Assembly: GCF_945859685.1 (NCBI RefSeq)
Contig: NC_079147.1
Coordinates: 232,806,765-232,870,764 of the forward strand
Source of the DNA: Eupeodes corollae
Taxonomy: Eukaryota > Arthropoda > Insecta > Diptera > Syrphidae
Direction: 5' to 3'
DNA length: 64,000 nucleotides
Shown: positions 19,376-30,405 of the stretch, piece after piece
Layout of the letters: every line of letters starts with the position of its first letter
Numbering within the stretch: the first letter of the stretch is position 1
Translations under genes and position numbers: made by a program
Notes under the pieces: model-generated
Database searches by the model: none
The model's input: only the letters and a program-made list of their open reading frames with translations
Told to the model about the DNA's origin: nothing

Positions 19376-22122
19376 TTACTTACTTACATAAGGTGGCACT
19401 ACAGTCCGGGCGGACCTGTGCCTCAACCAAAATGCGTCTCCAGACAGCTCCGTCCGTAACTAGCTGTCTCCAATTTCGCACGCCAAGTTGGTTGAGGTCT
19501 TCTTCCACCTGGGTGCGCCACCTGAGTCGCGGTCTTCCTCTACTGTGCCGTCCCTCGGGATTGAATTCAAGGACCTTCCGGGCTGGAGCGTTGATGTCCA
19601 TCCGCTCTACATGACCTAGCCATCTAAGCCGTTGGACTTTACAGCCCGTACAGTTCGTAGTTATATCTTCTCCTCCATTCTCCATCTATGCGTACGAGAC
19701 GAGACGTACGAGAGATCACCCGAATAATTTTTCTCTCGAAGCATCCTAAGACGCTCTCCTCTTTCTTTGACAGGGTCCAGGCCTCAGCACCATAAATGAG
19801 AACTGGTATGATGAGTGTCTTATAGATGGTGATTTTAGATGCTCGAGAGAGGACTTTACTTCTCAATGGCCTTCTAAGTCCAAAGAAGCAGCGATTTACA
19901 AGAGCTATTCTTCGTTTGATTTCAGCGCTGGTATCGTTGTTTCCGTTAATAGCGGTGCTTAGGTAGTAACTACCTCCAAGTTATAGCTGTCCATGGTGAC
20001 GTTTTGTCCAAGACGTCGTTGTTCAGTGTCCTTTTTTGATGACAGCATATACTTGGTCTTGCTTTCATTGACCACTAAACCCATCTTCTCCGCTTCCGTC
20101 GCAATGCTCAAAAACGCTCCACTGACATCACGCTTTGATCTTCTAATTATGTCAATATCATCTGCGTATCCGAGTAATTGGATGGACCTTTGGAAGATTA
20201 TGCCTCTAGTGTTGACGGTAGAATTTTGTACAATTCTTTCCAGAACGATGTTGAAGAAGTCGCATGACTAAAACCTTTTTTGACATCAAATGCATCGGTG
20301 AGATCTTTTTCGACCTTGATAGAGCAGCGTGCATTCTCCATAGTCATTCTGCACAAACGTATAAGTTTGACAGGGATGCCAAAACTAGACATTGCTCGGT
20401 AGAGCTGTTCCCTATAGATGCTGTCATACGCGGCTTTAAAATCGATAAAGAGATGGTGGGTATCGATTTGAAGTTCCTGGGTTTTTTCCAAGACCTGACG
20501 TAGTGTGAATAATTTTTACTTTCCTGGTCTGAAGCCAAACTGATAAGGACCAATCAGGTTGTTGAAAAATGGCTTCAGACGTTCACATAATACTGCAGGA
20601 AGGATCTTATACGCAATGTTAAGGAGACTGATGCCTCTGTATTTGGCGCAATTTAGAGGATCTCCTTTCTTATGAATCGGGCATGCTTTCTTCCGACCAT
20701 ATTTTCCATATGAGTTGGTGCATGCTCCTTACCAAGTCATCGCCTGCTGCTTTGAATAGTTTGGCAGCGATGCCGTCAGCTCCAGCAGCTTTGTTAGAAT
20801 TAAGTTTAGATATAGCTATCTTCACTTCGTCGAGGTCGGGTAGGCGGAATTGTTGATCTGCGTCGCCGAGGTTGAGTGGTTCTATCTCCCTTACAGCGGA
20901 ATATGGTTCGTCATCGCCGTTATATAATTTGGAGAAGTGATCTTTTCATATTTTCAGCATCGACTGCGGTTTTACTACGATGTTCCCTTGATCGTCTTTA
21001 CAGGCTTCGGTACGTGGTTGGTACCCTTGGGAGGTTTTTTTTACCTCTTTGTAAAATTTACGAACCTCAATTCTGTTGTGACATCCCTCTTTCTCCTCGA
21101 TCGCGCACCTCTTCTGCTCGTAGAGCTCGCTCCGCTCTAGCCCTTTTGTGCAGCGCCGTTTGGTACGCCTCTCGTTTCGCTGCGTGCGCTTGCCGGCATT
21201 CGTCGTCAAACCAAGGGTTTCGCTGTTGTGGCAACCTAGCACTTTAAATGCGGCATCTCTGATGGCTGCAAGGCAATGTTGCCACTGGTTTTCAATGCTT
21301 AATGCAGGCAGCATAGGACTCCTTAAGAGGTTCGGAAAAGGACATGGCAGTCTCTTGCGATTGTAGCCGTCTAACGTCGAATCTTCTCACAGTACTTCCT
21401 TGTTTTGGCTTGCATCGGGATATCCATAGCCGTACCTTGGCTAATACGAGGTAGTGGTCCGAGTCGATGTTGGCCTCTCGGAATGTTCGGATATCCTGTA
21501 TACTGGAGAAGTGCCGTGCGTCGATCGTAATCTGGTCAATCTGGTTCGCGGTGGATATTAATATGCGTGAACTGCGTACTAGCTACCAGAACGTCTCGCA
21601 CGCAGCGAAATCCACCAGCCTGAATCCTTTTTCGAAGGTGGTGTCGTGCAGGCTGTATCTCCCAATTATGCCACAAAAGATGTCTTCTCTTCCTAGCTTG
21701 GCATTAAAATCTTGTCCAAGAGCTCGAAGAATATGTTTTTGGTGTCTTCATCTTTCTCCTCTGTTGGGGCATGCGCGCATATTATTCTTATGTTCGCGAT
21801 TTAAGCTTTGATGCGGATTGTCGTGATGCGCTCGCTCACATTGTTGGAACTCAAGACTTTTTGCCTGAGTCTAGTTCCAACAACAAATCCACACCCAAAT
21901 AGATGCTGTCTTTGTTCTCGCCGTAGTATACACCGCAGTCTTTTAGTTTGCGTTTGCCCGGTCCATCCCATCGCACTTCTTGGATGGCTGCACTTGGTCT
22001 GTTAAGGGACCTAACATTCCACATACATATCGGAAGTTCGTTGTCCTTATTTCGTTTGCGTGGGTTGTCAATAGTGAATCCGTCCGTATCCGAGGCTTGT
22101 TGGTGCTTCACAACTATAGGTA
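19376..22122 (-). mobile_element. RTE-clade non-LTR retrotransposon, copy E (subfamily 1, 5' truncated)
   Basis: The (AAGT)n tail is present as ACTTACTTACTTACAT at about 19375-19390. On the minus strand the C-terminus has VQRLRWLGHVERMD and GRPRLRWRTQVEEDL (19380-19685). TLSKKEE lies at 19639-19866, and an intact Tyr-Ala-Asp-Asp at 20153-20171. RT core segments run to about 20870 and the linker with Asn-Ala-Gly-Lys is at 20946-21314. The endonuclease, with Met-Trp-Asn-Val-Arg-Ser-Leu-Asn and an IQEVRWDG motif, lies at 21851-22111; about 45 bases are missing between these motifs. The 5' UTR is absent: the copy starts near the Lys-His-Gln-Gln-Ala-Ser segment. Several frameshifts make it inactive. 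It lies inside an I/Outcast-like element. Confidence 0.87.
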
Positions 22123-22439
22123 TTTTTTACGACAAAATTGTCACCATCATCTAAAAACCAAGGCACCACAAAATCCCTAACTGGCTACTATACAAACAAA
22201 GGGATGTTGTCGATGGCAAGTACCAGCAATACACTTCCTCATCATTCGACTGAAAACTCCGTGATGGTTTACAGTGTTTGAAGAAGATCCGTGCACATCG
22301 TGGTATGCGTCATTACTGGGGTCTCCTTGTTCGTTGTTGGTGTGTCCAAGAAGAACTAAACATGATGTGAAATAGTTTTAAATATCCTTTGACGCACACA
22401 GAATGTGTGTGTTTTTAAGAAAATAAAAAAAGATTGGAT
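22123..22439. other. Unassigned interval between RTE copy E and the resumed non-LTR element
   Basis: About 315 bases with no domain I can name. Some frames look protein-like over 40-50 codons, so a short retrotransposon remnant is possible. It ends in a purine-rich run before the host element resumes at 22440. Confidence 0.3.
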
Positions 22440-23335
22440 TCCATATAAAAGATAGACACCTCCGAGCAAAAGCTAAACGTGCAATGTGCAACGTGTGGAG
22501 AAGCTGTTATTTGAGTAAAGTCGTTTCACATATTTCTAAATATAAAGATTTTGAACAACCTTAACTGCTATTCGTTTTTACGGAGCGCAAGTATGGGGAT
22601 ACAAGTCGTTCGATGCAGTATAAAAAATCCTCCGTTTTTTCATCAAAAGTACCTTAAGACTGCTGAGTACGACCGAACTCCCAACTATATACTGCACCTA
22701 GAAAGAGGAACAGGCCCCCTTTTCTTGAATACTCTCAAATTACACTATGGAGATGCTATAAAACAGGATTCCGAGGCTTGTACTAGGTCAAATTATTAAT
22801 TCTAAAGGAGCATGTGTAGGTGAGTGGTATAAAATGCCGAACGATTGCCCAACAACTTTTTCAATATCAAGTGAAAATAACCTTTCATCGCTTAGTTTGA
22901 AATTTGGTGATTTGTTAATGAAAATTGGAAACAGGATGTACGATCAGTTAATTGAGGATATACAGCTTACTACAGTAAGTTAACCACTTTTTGGGAAAAA
23001 ACACCTGCTTCTTGGCAGATCAGTTCAATCTGACTTTAAACTCAGAGGTGAACTCCTCAGCTTAAACTTTATTCCTCACCGTCCAAATCTTCCTCTGAGG
23101 TGTGTTCTATTTAATCAAAGAGAACGTGAAGACGTGTTCCATTTTTTGGGAGTTTGTCCAAGTCTGAAAGAATTCCGCAAGATATGTTTTAAAAGTAATG
23201 TTCTCAGTTTAGAGGAAACCATAAAATTGGTAAATGGAAAACGAGGTCATGAAGACTTATTCCAATATAATGCAAATACTTTACGATACGGAACATTTAT
23301 ATTCAACGAATTTTACGTAATGTAAAAAATGTTAT
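22440..23335 (+). mobile_element. Non-LTR retrotransposon (same family), C-terminal half of the split copy
   Basis: This plus-strand continuation of the element begun at 18600 has a Lys-Ala-Lys-Arg-Ala-Met segment (about 22475) and Tyr-Gly-Ala-Gln-Val-Trp-Gly-Tyr (about 22575-22600). Thr-Pro-Asn-Tyr-Ile-Leu-His-Leu-Glu follows at 22677-22703, and Leu-Lys-Leu-His at about 22733-22744. The C-terminal Cys-x-Phe-Asn-Gln-Arg-Glu and His-Phe-Leu-Gly-x-Cys-Pro knuckle is at 23104-23160. The frame ends with TAA near 23325. The 3' UTR may continue to about 23400. Several frameshifts make it inactive. Confidence 0.7.
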
Positions 23336-23339
23336 TTTA

Positions 23340-24606
23340 GATTTTTCTTAATAAAATTAAAATGTAAATGTCAGTCTTGTAGACGGTCATCGGCCAAACC
23401 ATTTAAAGACTAAGAAAAATGTGAAAAGTATTAAAATTTTGAAGTCAATAGAACCAAACTTAACTAACTAATAAATTTTAAAGAATCGAGGCACAAAATC
23501 AATAAAACGAGTCAAAAACACCATTTAATTTCTGTTAACGTGTCAACATAAGAAATAAAAATAAATTTGAAACGATTCAAATAATCCCATCCGTAGCCGT
23601 ATTTTCAAACTTTACTATGGTCATCTTCCAAGCCAATGATACGATGTAAATTTGCCAATGAAGCTTACTTTCTCAACAAAACTTCCTTCGACTTACAAAA
23701 ACATTTTCCTCTCCTCCAATAAACCAAAACAAACACAAAATTTGCCATTATTATGTTCTAATTTTTGTTTGGAAAACTTTACCAAAATAAAAAGGTCAAT
23801 TTTCAACTTGTCGTTATACTGTTTTCAATTCACACACAGAACTAAGCCAAAGAAAACTTACCAATTCACTTTTAAAATTTTATTTTGGTTAGCACAATAA
23901 TAAAGTCCCACAGAAAATATTCGCCTGATTACTTGTGGGTTCGGGAGATTTCCTTTTAAATTATTCTCCTATACCATACACCTCCAAATCCACCTCCATA
24001 TTCCACAGAGAGAAAAAGGAGAACTCCCAAAAACAAAGAAAGTTAAAGTGGGCATGAATTTCTTTTCTTTTCTTATTCCCATCAACAACATTAAATTCGT
24101 ACCTTTCCTTTTTCTAAGGATTTAAATCCTTTGTTTGCATAATTTCTCTGTCTTCAGCAAAATTCTGCCCTTTTCCGTTGTGAGAAAAGATTTTCTATAA
24201 ATAGTAAGTGCCTCAAAACACCTAAAACCCTTTAACAATCGAATCTTAATTGGCTTTTCCATAAGAGAGGAAAGTGGATTATGATGGTGAACAAATAAAA
24301 TCCCAGAAAATTAAAAACAACCGTGACATCATGAACATGGAACAAACCTAATGAGAAAAGGATTTTAATTAGAAAAATTAAGGATTTTGCAGGAAAAAGT
24401 AAAGGTATACAAACAGAACTTATTAAATCTTAATTGAGTTGATTTTCTATTTGCATTGATTTGAAAATTTATTCACTCTCGCCTAAATGCCATCATGTTT
24501 GGATTATCCACAGTTTGAGACTTAAGCAGTGCTTTAAGTAATCTCCAAGTTATCCAGTTGCCATCAGAGACAATTTCTTTGAAGATGCAAATTTTACGAG
24601 ATGGCT
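23340..24606. other. AT-rich non-coding stretch
   Basis: No supported gene. The interval contains the probable 3' UTR of the preceding element up to about 23400 and then low-complexity AT-rich DNA. An 82-codon frame at 23652-23900 lacks any domain and is not called. Confidence 0.5.
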
Positions 24607-24785
24607 TTGGTATTGATTTTTGAAAATATCCTTTCCTTTTCCCAATTTCTATTAAATGAGAAATAAATTTCGTTTAGCCAACAATCAAAATCTTTCTTTA
24701 AAAAGTAAGAATGTGTAGGCTAAAGCTATGCACTACACACTTGAGAATAAGAAAGGCTCCAACAATCGACAGTTCCAAACCTGTT
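24607..24785 (+). repeat. Diverged direct repeat, left copy, bracketing a TE nest
   Basis: This segment is alignable by eye with 30230-30405 in the same orientation. Shared landmarks in order are GATTTTTGAAAATAT, GAAATAAATTTC versus GAAATCAATTTC, TCTTTAAAAA, and GTGTAGGCTAAAGC versus GTGTAGGCTCAAGC, then an ACACTTG-GAATAA block. The two copies lie just outside the CR1-like/LOA/Jockey cluster. Confidence 0.55.
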
Positions 24786-24854
24786 TAAAACATCAATAGT
24801 AAGACCTATGCATAAAAGCGACACGAAAAGTGAAACAAGTAATTAAAGGCCATT

Positions 24855-25845
24855 ATCCATTCTTTCATCGATAGATAAGGTTCTTGAAGAAGTGATTTCG
24901 AAAAGATTATACAATTATTTAGAGAAGTATAAGCTTCTAGAAAAGAAGCAGTTTGGATTCTGAAAAAACAAGAGTATCAAGGAACTGCTTGGAGACTTTA
25001 CAAATAAGTTATATACAAGTCTGGATAAAAACCAGAACTCAATAGTGGTATTCATTGACTTTAAAAAAGCTTTCGATACCTTAAGTCACAAAAATATCTT
25101 AAGGCAGTTGGAAAAAGTTGGAGTACGAGGTTCCTTGCTGAATTGGTTTGAAAACTATCTTGAAGAAAGAATGTTCAAAGTTAAAATCATGGAAAAATAT
25201 AACACAGAAGAATAAATTGCGTATGGAGTCCCACAAGGATCAAAGTTAGGGCCACTGCTATTTATAACATACGTAAATGACTTGCTCTCAGTTTTAACAC
25301 ATGGTACGGGATATGCATACGCCGATGATACTGCGATTGTAGTGAGCAACCAAAACGTTGAAATAGCAGAGGAAATAATACAACAGGAATTTGATGCTGT
25401 CACTACATGGTGCCATGATCATGGGTTGATAATTAATGCACACAAAACTAAAGTCATGCATATTCATCCACCACACATTTTAAAACATAAAATAAAAATA
25501 ACAGTACACGAAGTTCAGTGTTTACATAGAACAATGAATCACCTTGATCTACAAAAGGAAGACAGCTGCCTGACTTTGATAGAAAACGTTTCAACTTATA
25601 AATACCTACCCAACAATTTTTAACACCAGAAGAAGAAACCAAAAGCAATATGAAAAGTATAAAAATTTCGGACTTTGTCAAAAAAGCTATTGCTAAAAAA
25701 AGTTAAATTATAAGACTTAATTTTAGTAAGAACTTAAAACAAAACCTATAAACTTTTGTACACAGTCTTCTGCAGACAAGCCCATAAGGCAGATACCAAA
25801 ACAATGTAAAAGCTTTGAAATACAAATAAAATTGAATTGAAAATT
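24855..25845 (+). mobile_element. CR1/L2-like non-LTR retrotransposon, RT domain to 3' end
   Basis: The plus strand encodes RT motifs in order: Lys-Lys-Gln-Phe-Gly-Phe (about 24943-24960), Phe-Ile-Asp-Phe-Lys-Lys-Ala-Phe-Asp (about 25052-25080), and Tyr-Gly-Val-Pro-Gln-Gly-Ser-Lys-Leu-Gly-Pro-Leu-Leu-Phe (about 25222-25263). The active site Tyr-Ala-Asp-Asp is intact at 25318-25329, followed by Ile-Asn-Ala-His-Lys-Thr-Lys-Val-Met-His (about 25431-25460). A Thr-Tyr-Lys-Tyr-Leu segment near 25595 is where thumb homology ends. Stops occur at about 24961 and 25213. The last part has an AATAAAATTGAATTGAA-type tail at about 25826-25842. It is 5' truncated, lacks the endonuclease and is inactive. Confidence 0.75.
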
Positions 25846-25861
25846 GAAACTGTTTTCGATA

Positions 25862-27490
25862 CTATTTACCATATAATCTTGGACTACAAAGTATACAAAG
25901 AACACTCGCCCTCTGATCATAGACACTCTTATACCCAATTCAATATCAATGTAGATGAACACCTTAGTATATTGACTTATTGAAATTATCGGAAAACTGA
26001 CTGGGCTAGATACAGGAATACATTACAAAGTGTACTTAAACCTCGACTATTTAGTCCTTCGTCTAACGCTAATGAACTTGACAACAAAGCTAGAAATTAC
26101 TTGTCCACCTATACTCATAAAAGGAAATAGGAAACCACAATGGTGGGCCTCAGAGCTCGAGTAGCTCAGAAGAGAATGTAAGAAGATCTTTAACCTAGCC
26201 AAAGCCACATGACACTAAGATTGTTACAAAGAAATCCTAAGAATTTATAAGAAGGCACTAAGCGATCTTTCTGGCGGTCTTCCTGGCGATCCTTCTGTGG
26301 CACGATAGAAAAAAAACTTCTAAGGCACCAAGGCTACGGAAAGTTCGTTCAACTAATCCATTGATGCCAAGCTGTCTGAAAATAGCAGATGGCTCCTGGA
26401 CAAATTAAAGTGAAGAATCGCTGAACTTACTACTGGATACTAACTTTCCTGGTAGTTCTCTAATCACAAGGGATCAGGTGCAAAGGGCTTTTAACAGCTT
26501 CGAAGCATCAGCCGAACTACAAAAAGCTTCAGTCATAATTGCACCAATCTTTAAGGCAATTTTTACCAGCTGTCTGTATCTGGTCCATATTCCATTGGCA
26601 TGGAGATTCGATAAAGCTGTTTTTATACCCAAAGTAGGTAAATGCTCGCAAGTCAACCCTAAAGATGTACGACCTATAAGTCTATTATTATTCCTTCTTA
26701 AGGGCAAGTATTGATACAAGACTTTTGTCCACGTCTCAACATGCCTACTAAAAAAATAAATCAGTGGAAACAGCGGTACACACAATATTACGCACGATCG
26801 CATATTCCCTCAATCACGATGGTTGCTTTCCCGGACATTGAAAGCGCTTTTAACAACGTGGACACATCTGCACTCATATCTTCTAACGTAGACAGTTCGC
26901 TTGGTGAGTAAATTCATTAAATGCTGACTAGCAGACAGATTAACTCCAAATTGGGCAACTCTTCTGATAGAAGACTCGTTAGTAGAGGGACACCGCAAGG
27001 TGATGTCATATCCCCTCTTCTCTGGAACCTAGGGGTAAATGAAATCCTGTGAATGCCTATGCGGGTGACATTGCTTTAGAGATTTCAGGAAAGCATCTTA
27101 ACACCTTAAAAGAACTCTTACAAAATGGATTAGACCAACCTATACTTAATGACTCACACAAATCCAAATTAGTCCTATTTTCGAGGAAATTCAAAATTCC
27201 CGTTGTTAACCCTCCCTACATTAAAGGAATCTCATTTAAGTTATTTGAGGATGCTAAGCACCTGGGTGCCGATTTTAATAAACGGTGTGTCAGTATGTTG
27301 GTCTGCTTTAGAAAAATCTTTAAGCCCCCACAAAATAAATAAAGTCCAATGTTCAGCTTGTCTATGTATAAGCGGATCGCTTAGCTCGACCCCATCTGCG
27401 GGTACTTCACACCCTACTCTACCTAACACCTCTTGATATATTTAGCAAACCAACAGCTGCAAGCTCTGCTATTCTCCTCTAAGCTTCATC
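25862..27490 (+). mobile_element. LOA-clade non-LTR retrotransposon, endonuclease end and RT (5' part of split copy)
   Basis: Ser-Pro-Ser-Asp-His-Arg-His (end of the APE endonuclease) lies at about 25905-25925, then Lys-Thr-Asp-Trp-Ala-Arg-Tyr at about 25995. RT begins with Ala-Phe-Asn-Ser-Phe-Glu-Ala (26484-26504), Val-Phe-Ile-Pro-Lys-Val-Gly-Lys (about 26619-26642) and Val-Arg-Pro-Ile-Ser-Leu (about 26668-26685). The palm reads Asp-Ile-Glu-Ser-Ala-Phe-Asn-Asn-Val-Asp (26835-26864) and Arg-Gly-Thr-Pro-Gln-Gly-Asp-Val (26985-27008). The active site is mutated to Tyr-Ala-Gly-Asp at 27058-27069. Frameshifts occur throughout. It is interrupted near 27490 by a minus-strand Jockey copy and resumes at 29385. 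Confidence 0.75.
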
Positions 27491-29378
27491 GCAGTGGACA
27501 ACATTGGCAACTCCGTATTTCTTAAGCCAGATTTCTATACCTTCCACATCTTTCTTTGCAGTCTCTGGTTGTGCGATACAGCGTATTTTTCAACAACTTC
27601 TGTAACAATTTCTATTTGTAAGTCACGATGTAGATCGGTATTTCTTATGTACCAAGGTGAAGTTCCAAACAGGCTGTAGTACTTGATTATACAGCATTAT
27701 TTTGTTTTGGATTGATAAATCAGAGTTGCTACCAAGTAACCAGTACATTTTTCTGTATTTCAAGTTTAGTTCTTTTCTTTTTGATGTGCTCTTTCTGCTT
27801 AAGCTTTGCATCCAAAGTCCAAGGTATTTGGCCGTATTGGCGTAAGGTACAGCTTGATTATTATTGAATATTGAAATATTGTTTATCTTTTTATTTGTAA
27901 AGTTAATATGTGAAGATTTTGTTTCATTGAGTTTGATACGCCATTTTTCGGTCCAAGCTCTCACTGTGTCGACTGCATTTTGTAATTTTACTGCTGCCTT
28001 AGAGACACATTTGTCGGGTACCAAAATTGCGGTATAATCTGTAAAAGTAGCCATTATGGTGTGATTACCAACTGGAATATCCCTTGTGTATAGTAAATAC
28101 AGGGTAGGACCTAGGACACTTCCTTGTGGTACACCGGCTTCTATTTTATTCAATTCCGAGTATTCTTGATCTTATCTTACTCTAAACAATCGGTCTGAGA
28201 TGTTCGATTTTAATATTTCAAAGTACTGCCTGGGAAGATCCCTTTGCAGTTCAAGTCCCTCATGCCAAACCTTGTCAAAAGCTTGAGCAACAACTAAGAA
28301 ATAAGCTGAACATACTTTTTTTTCTTCTAATGCTTTTTCTATTACTTCCGATATTCTATGAACTTGGTTTATCGTGGAATGTTCATTTCTAAAGCCAAAC
28401 GGATGGTTTGGGATTAACCTTTCTTCTATGATTTTGCTAAGTCTCTTCAGAAGCAGTTTTTCAAAAACTTTTGCCATAATTGGTATAAGCGATATTGGTC
28501 TGTAAGCCGTCACTTCTGTTAGTGGTTTACCTTGCTTTGGTATGACAATTACTTCAGCAATTTTCCAATGGTGTGGGACATACCAGTGCTTAAGGCATGC
28601 ATTAATTATGTATTGGAGATTTATGAAGGCTTTCAATAGCATTTCTTTCATAACCTGAGCAGTAATTAGATTGTAACCTGGTGATTTTTTATTTGGTAGT
28701 TGATGTTAACACATACTTTTTATTTCTTTAACTCTCACAATTGGTATTTCACTTTCATCTATCTTATCAACAAACTGTAAGCTATTTTCAGCCGCGTTTG
28801 ATGAGTATGGCTTAAAAACATTTGCAAGATGTTCAGCGAAAAGGTTAGCTTTTTCTTTCGGTTTACGACCCATTTCCCAACTGCGGTCTTTTCAGGCGCT
28901 TGGCTGCTTTCCATAGCGGAAAATCAGTTGAAGCATCAGTCGTTAAATGCCTTAGGAATGTACTGAGTGAATCATTTTTGAATTTGTAAATTTGTTTTTT
29001 AAGATTGTTGCTTATACGGTTAAACGTTGTTTTATCATCTAGTATTTTGCCATTTTCTTCGAGCTCTTCTTTTCTCTATTATCAACTCTCTTATCTCTAA
29101 AGGATATTTTAATTCATTTTGTCTTCTATTAGAAAATGTTGGAGTACTTTCTTAAGTGGCCTGTTGCACATCAGCAATAAATTGTTCCACTTCATGGTCA
29201 ATTTTCTCTATTGTATCCATGGGAGACCTTAAATACATAAAACTTCTAAGCCTTTCTCTAAAATCATTCCAATTTTGTTTTCTTATTTACAAGCTTTGGA
29301 TTTCTTTTTTCTAGTACTTCCAATTCACTTTGTGATAGAATCACTGGAGTATGATCTGATCACAGGTCATAATTACCT
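27491..29378 (-). mobile_element. Jockey-clade non-LTR retrotransposon, 5' truncated, nested in LOA
   Basis: On the minus strand it starts with the last endonuclease motif, Ser-Asp-His-Thr-Pro-Val-Ile-Leu (about 29335-29360). A linker leads to RT with Trp-Lys-Ile-Ala-Glu-Val-Ile-Val-Ile-Pro-Lys-Gln-Gly-Lys-Pro (28515-28560) and Ala-Tyr-Arg-Pro-Ile-Ser-Leu (about 28490-28510). Then come Pro-Phe-Gly-Phe-Arg-x-Glu-His-Ser-Thr (about 28375-28405) and GVPQGSVLGPTLY (28097-28135). The active site is changed to Phe-Thr-Asp-Tyr at 28034-28045. After a deletion, the C-terminal Trp-Tyr-Ile-Arg-Asn-x-Asp-Leu-His-Arg-Asp-Leu segment is at about 27615-27655. It splits the LOA element and is therefore younger than it. 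It is inactive. Confidence 0.77.
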
Positions 29379-29384
29379 TCGACT

Positions 29385-30229
29385 GAAATTAAGTCTCTCA
29401 TTCCGCCTTCACAATCATTGTAGCGTGTTCCAGGCGGAACTTTTGGCGAAAAAAGAAGTCTTGTACTTGTTTAGAGAATATCAATGGTATCAACATCTTA
29501 TATCAGTGTTTCCTCAGGTAGTCTGGTGGCTATCAAATCTCTGGACTCTGTTTCTACAAATCCATTACTGTCGATCATCTCGAATGGTGATGGCACAACA
29601 CTTTATATTCACCTTTGCAGGCTGCCGGGCCATAAAGACATTCCAGGAAATTGTAAGGCAGACGAACTTGCCAGGAACGGGACAGTAGAACCCATTCTTT
29701 CACTTTTAGCAAATGCTGGCAAATCAATCACTACTTGCTGAAACAAGATGATATAAAGTAGGCAAACATCAGGTGGAATAAAATTACCACGTTTCAGGTC
29801 TCAAAAAACTTCTGGCCTGCACTAGATTTAAAGCGATCAAGGTGCTTGCTATCTTTTAAGCATATGGCATATAAGCTCGATAATCGGTGTCATAACTGGC
29901 ATGCCCAGCGGCTAGTCGTATTCCCAAATGACTTTGCAAAAGCTGTATGGACGAGAAAGAGGAGGACTAAGTTCTTCAACTTCTCTGTACATGCCCTGCT
30001 CTAGCTTTAAAATGCAAGAATTCCCTAGGGGAATTCTTCTATAACGATTTAAACCATCGAAATCGTATTAGCATAATCAGCTTCTCCCGTTTTGTAAACT
30101 ACTCAAACTAGTTTCACTGAGCTTAGAAGAAATCCCTAAGATTCATGTGGTATCACAATGGGCCACTAAACTGGATAAGTGTGTCCTACTCTATTACGGA
30201 CAGCAACTTTAACCTAAGCTAAACTTTGA
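29385..30229 (+). mobile_element. LOA-clade non-LTR retrotransposon, RNase H domain and 3' end (3' part of split copy)
   Basis: The element resumes with Ser-Phe-Arg-Leu-His-Asn-His-Cys-Ser-Val-Phe-Gln-Ala-Glu-Leu (29398-29442), the second acidic motif of the RNase H domain. A Ser-Leu-Val-Ala-Ile-Lys-Ser-Leu-Asp segment follows at 29520-29545. A Leu-Pro-Gly-His-Lys-Asp-Ile-Pro-Gly-Asn-x-Lys-Ala-Asp-Glu-Leu-Ala-Arg-Asn motif lies at 29620-29680, typical for RNase H of LOA elements. A C-terminal Cys-Pro-Ala-Leu-Ala-Leu-Lys knuckle is at about 29992-30012. The 3' UTR has GGTATCACAATGGGCC and ends near 30229. Frameshifts at about 29480, 29600 and later break it. Confidence 0.77.
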
Positions 30230-30405
30230 TACTGATTTTTTGAAAATATAATTTACTTCCCCGTTTGATAGATTAGAAATCAATTTCTTGAAGCTAAAAA
30301 TTCAAATTTTTCTTTAAAAAAAACAAAGGTGTAGGCTCAAGCCATGTACGTGATATTCATGTGCACACTTGTGAATAACAAAAGCTTTCCGATGTTGTAA
30401 AAATA
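30230..30405 (+). repeat. Diverged direct repeat, right copy, bracketing a TE nest
   Basis: This aligns with 24607-24785 in the same orientation. It starts immediately after the LOA 3' end. Confidence 0.55.
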
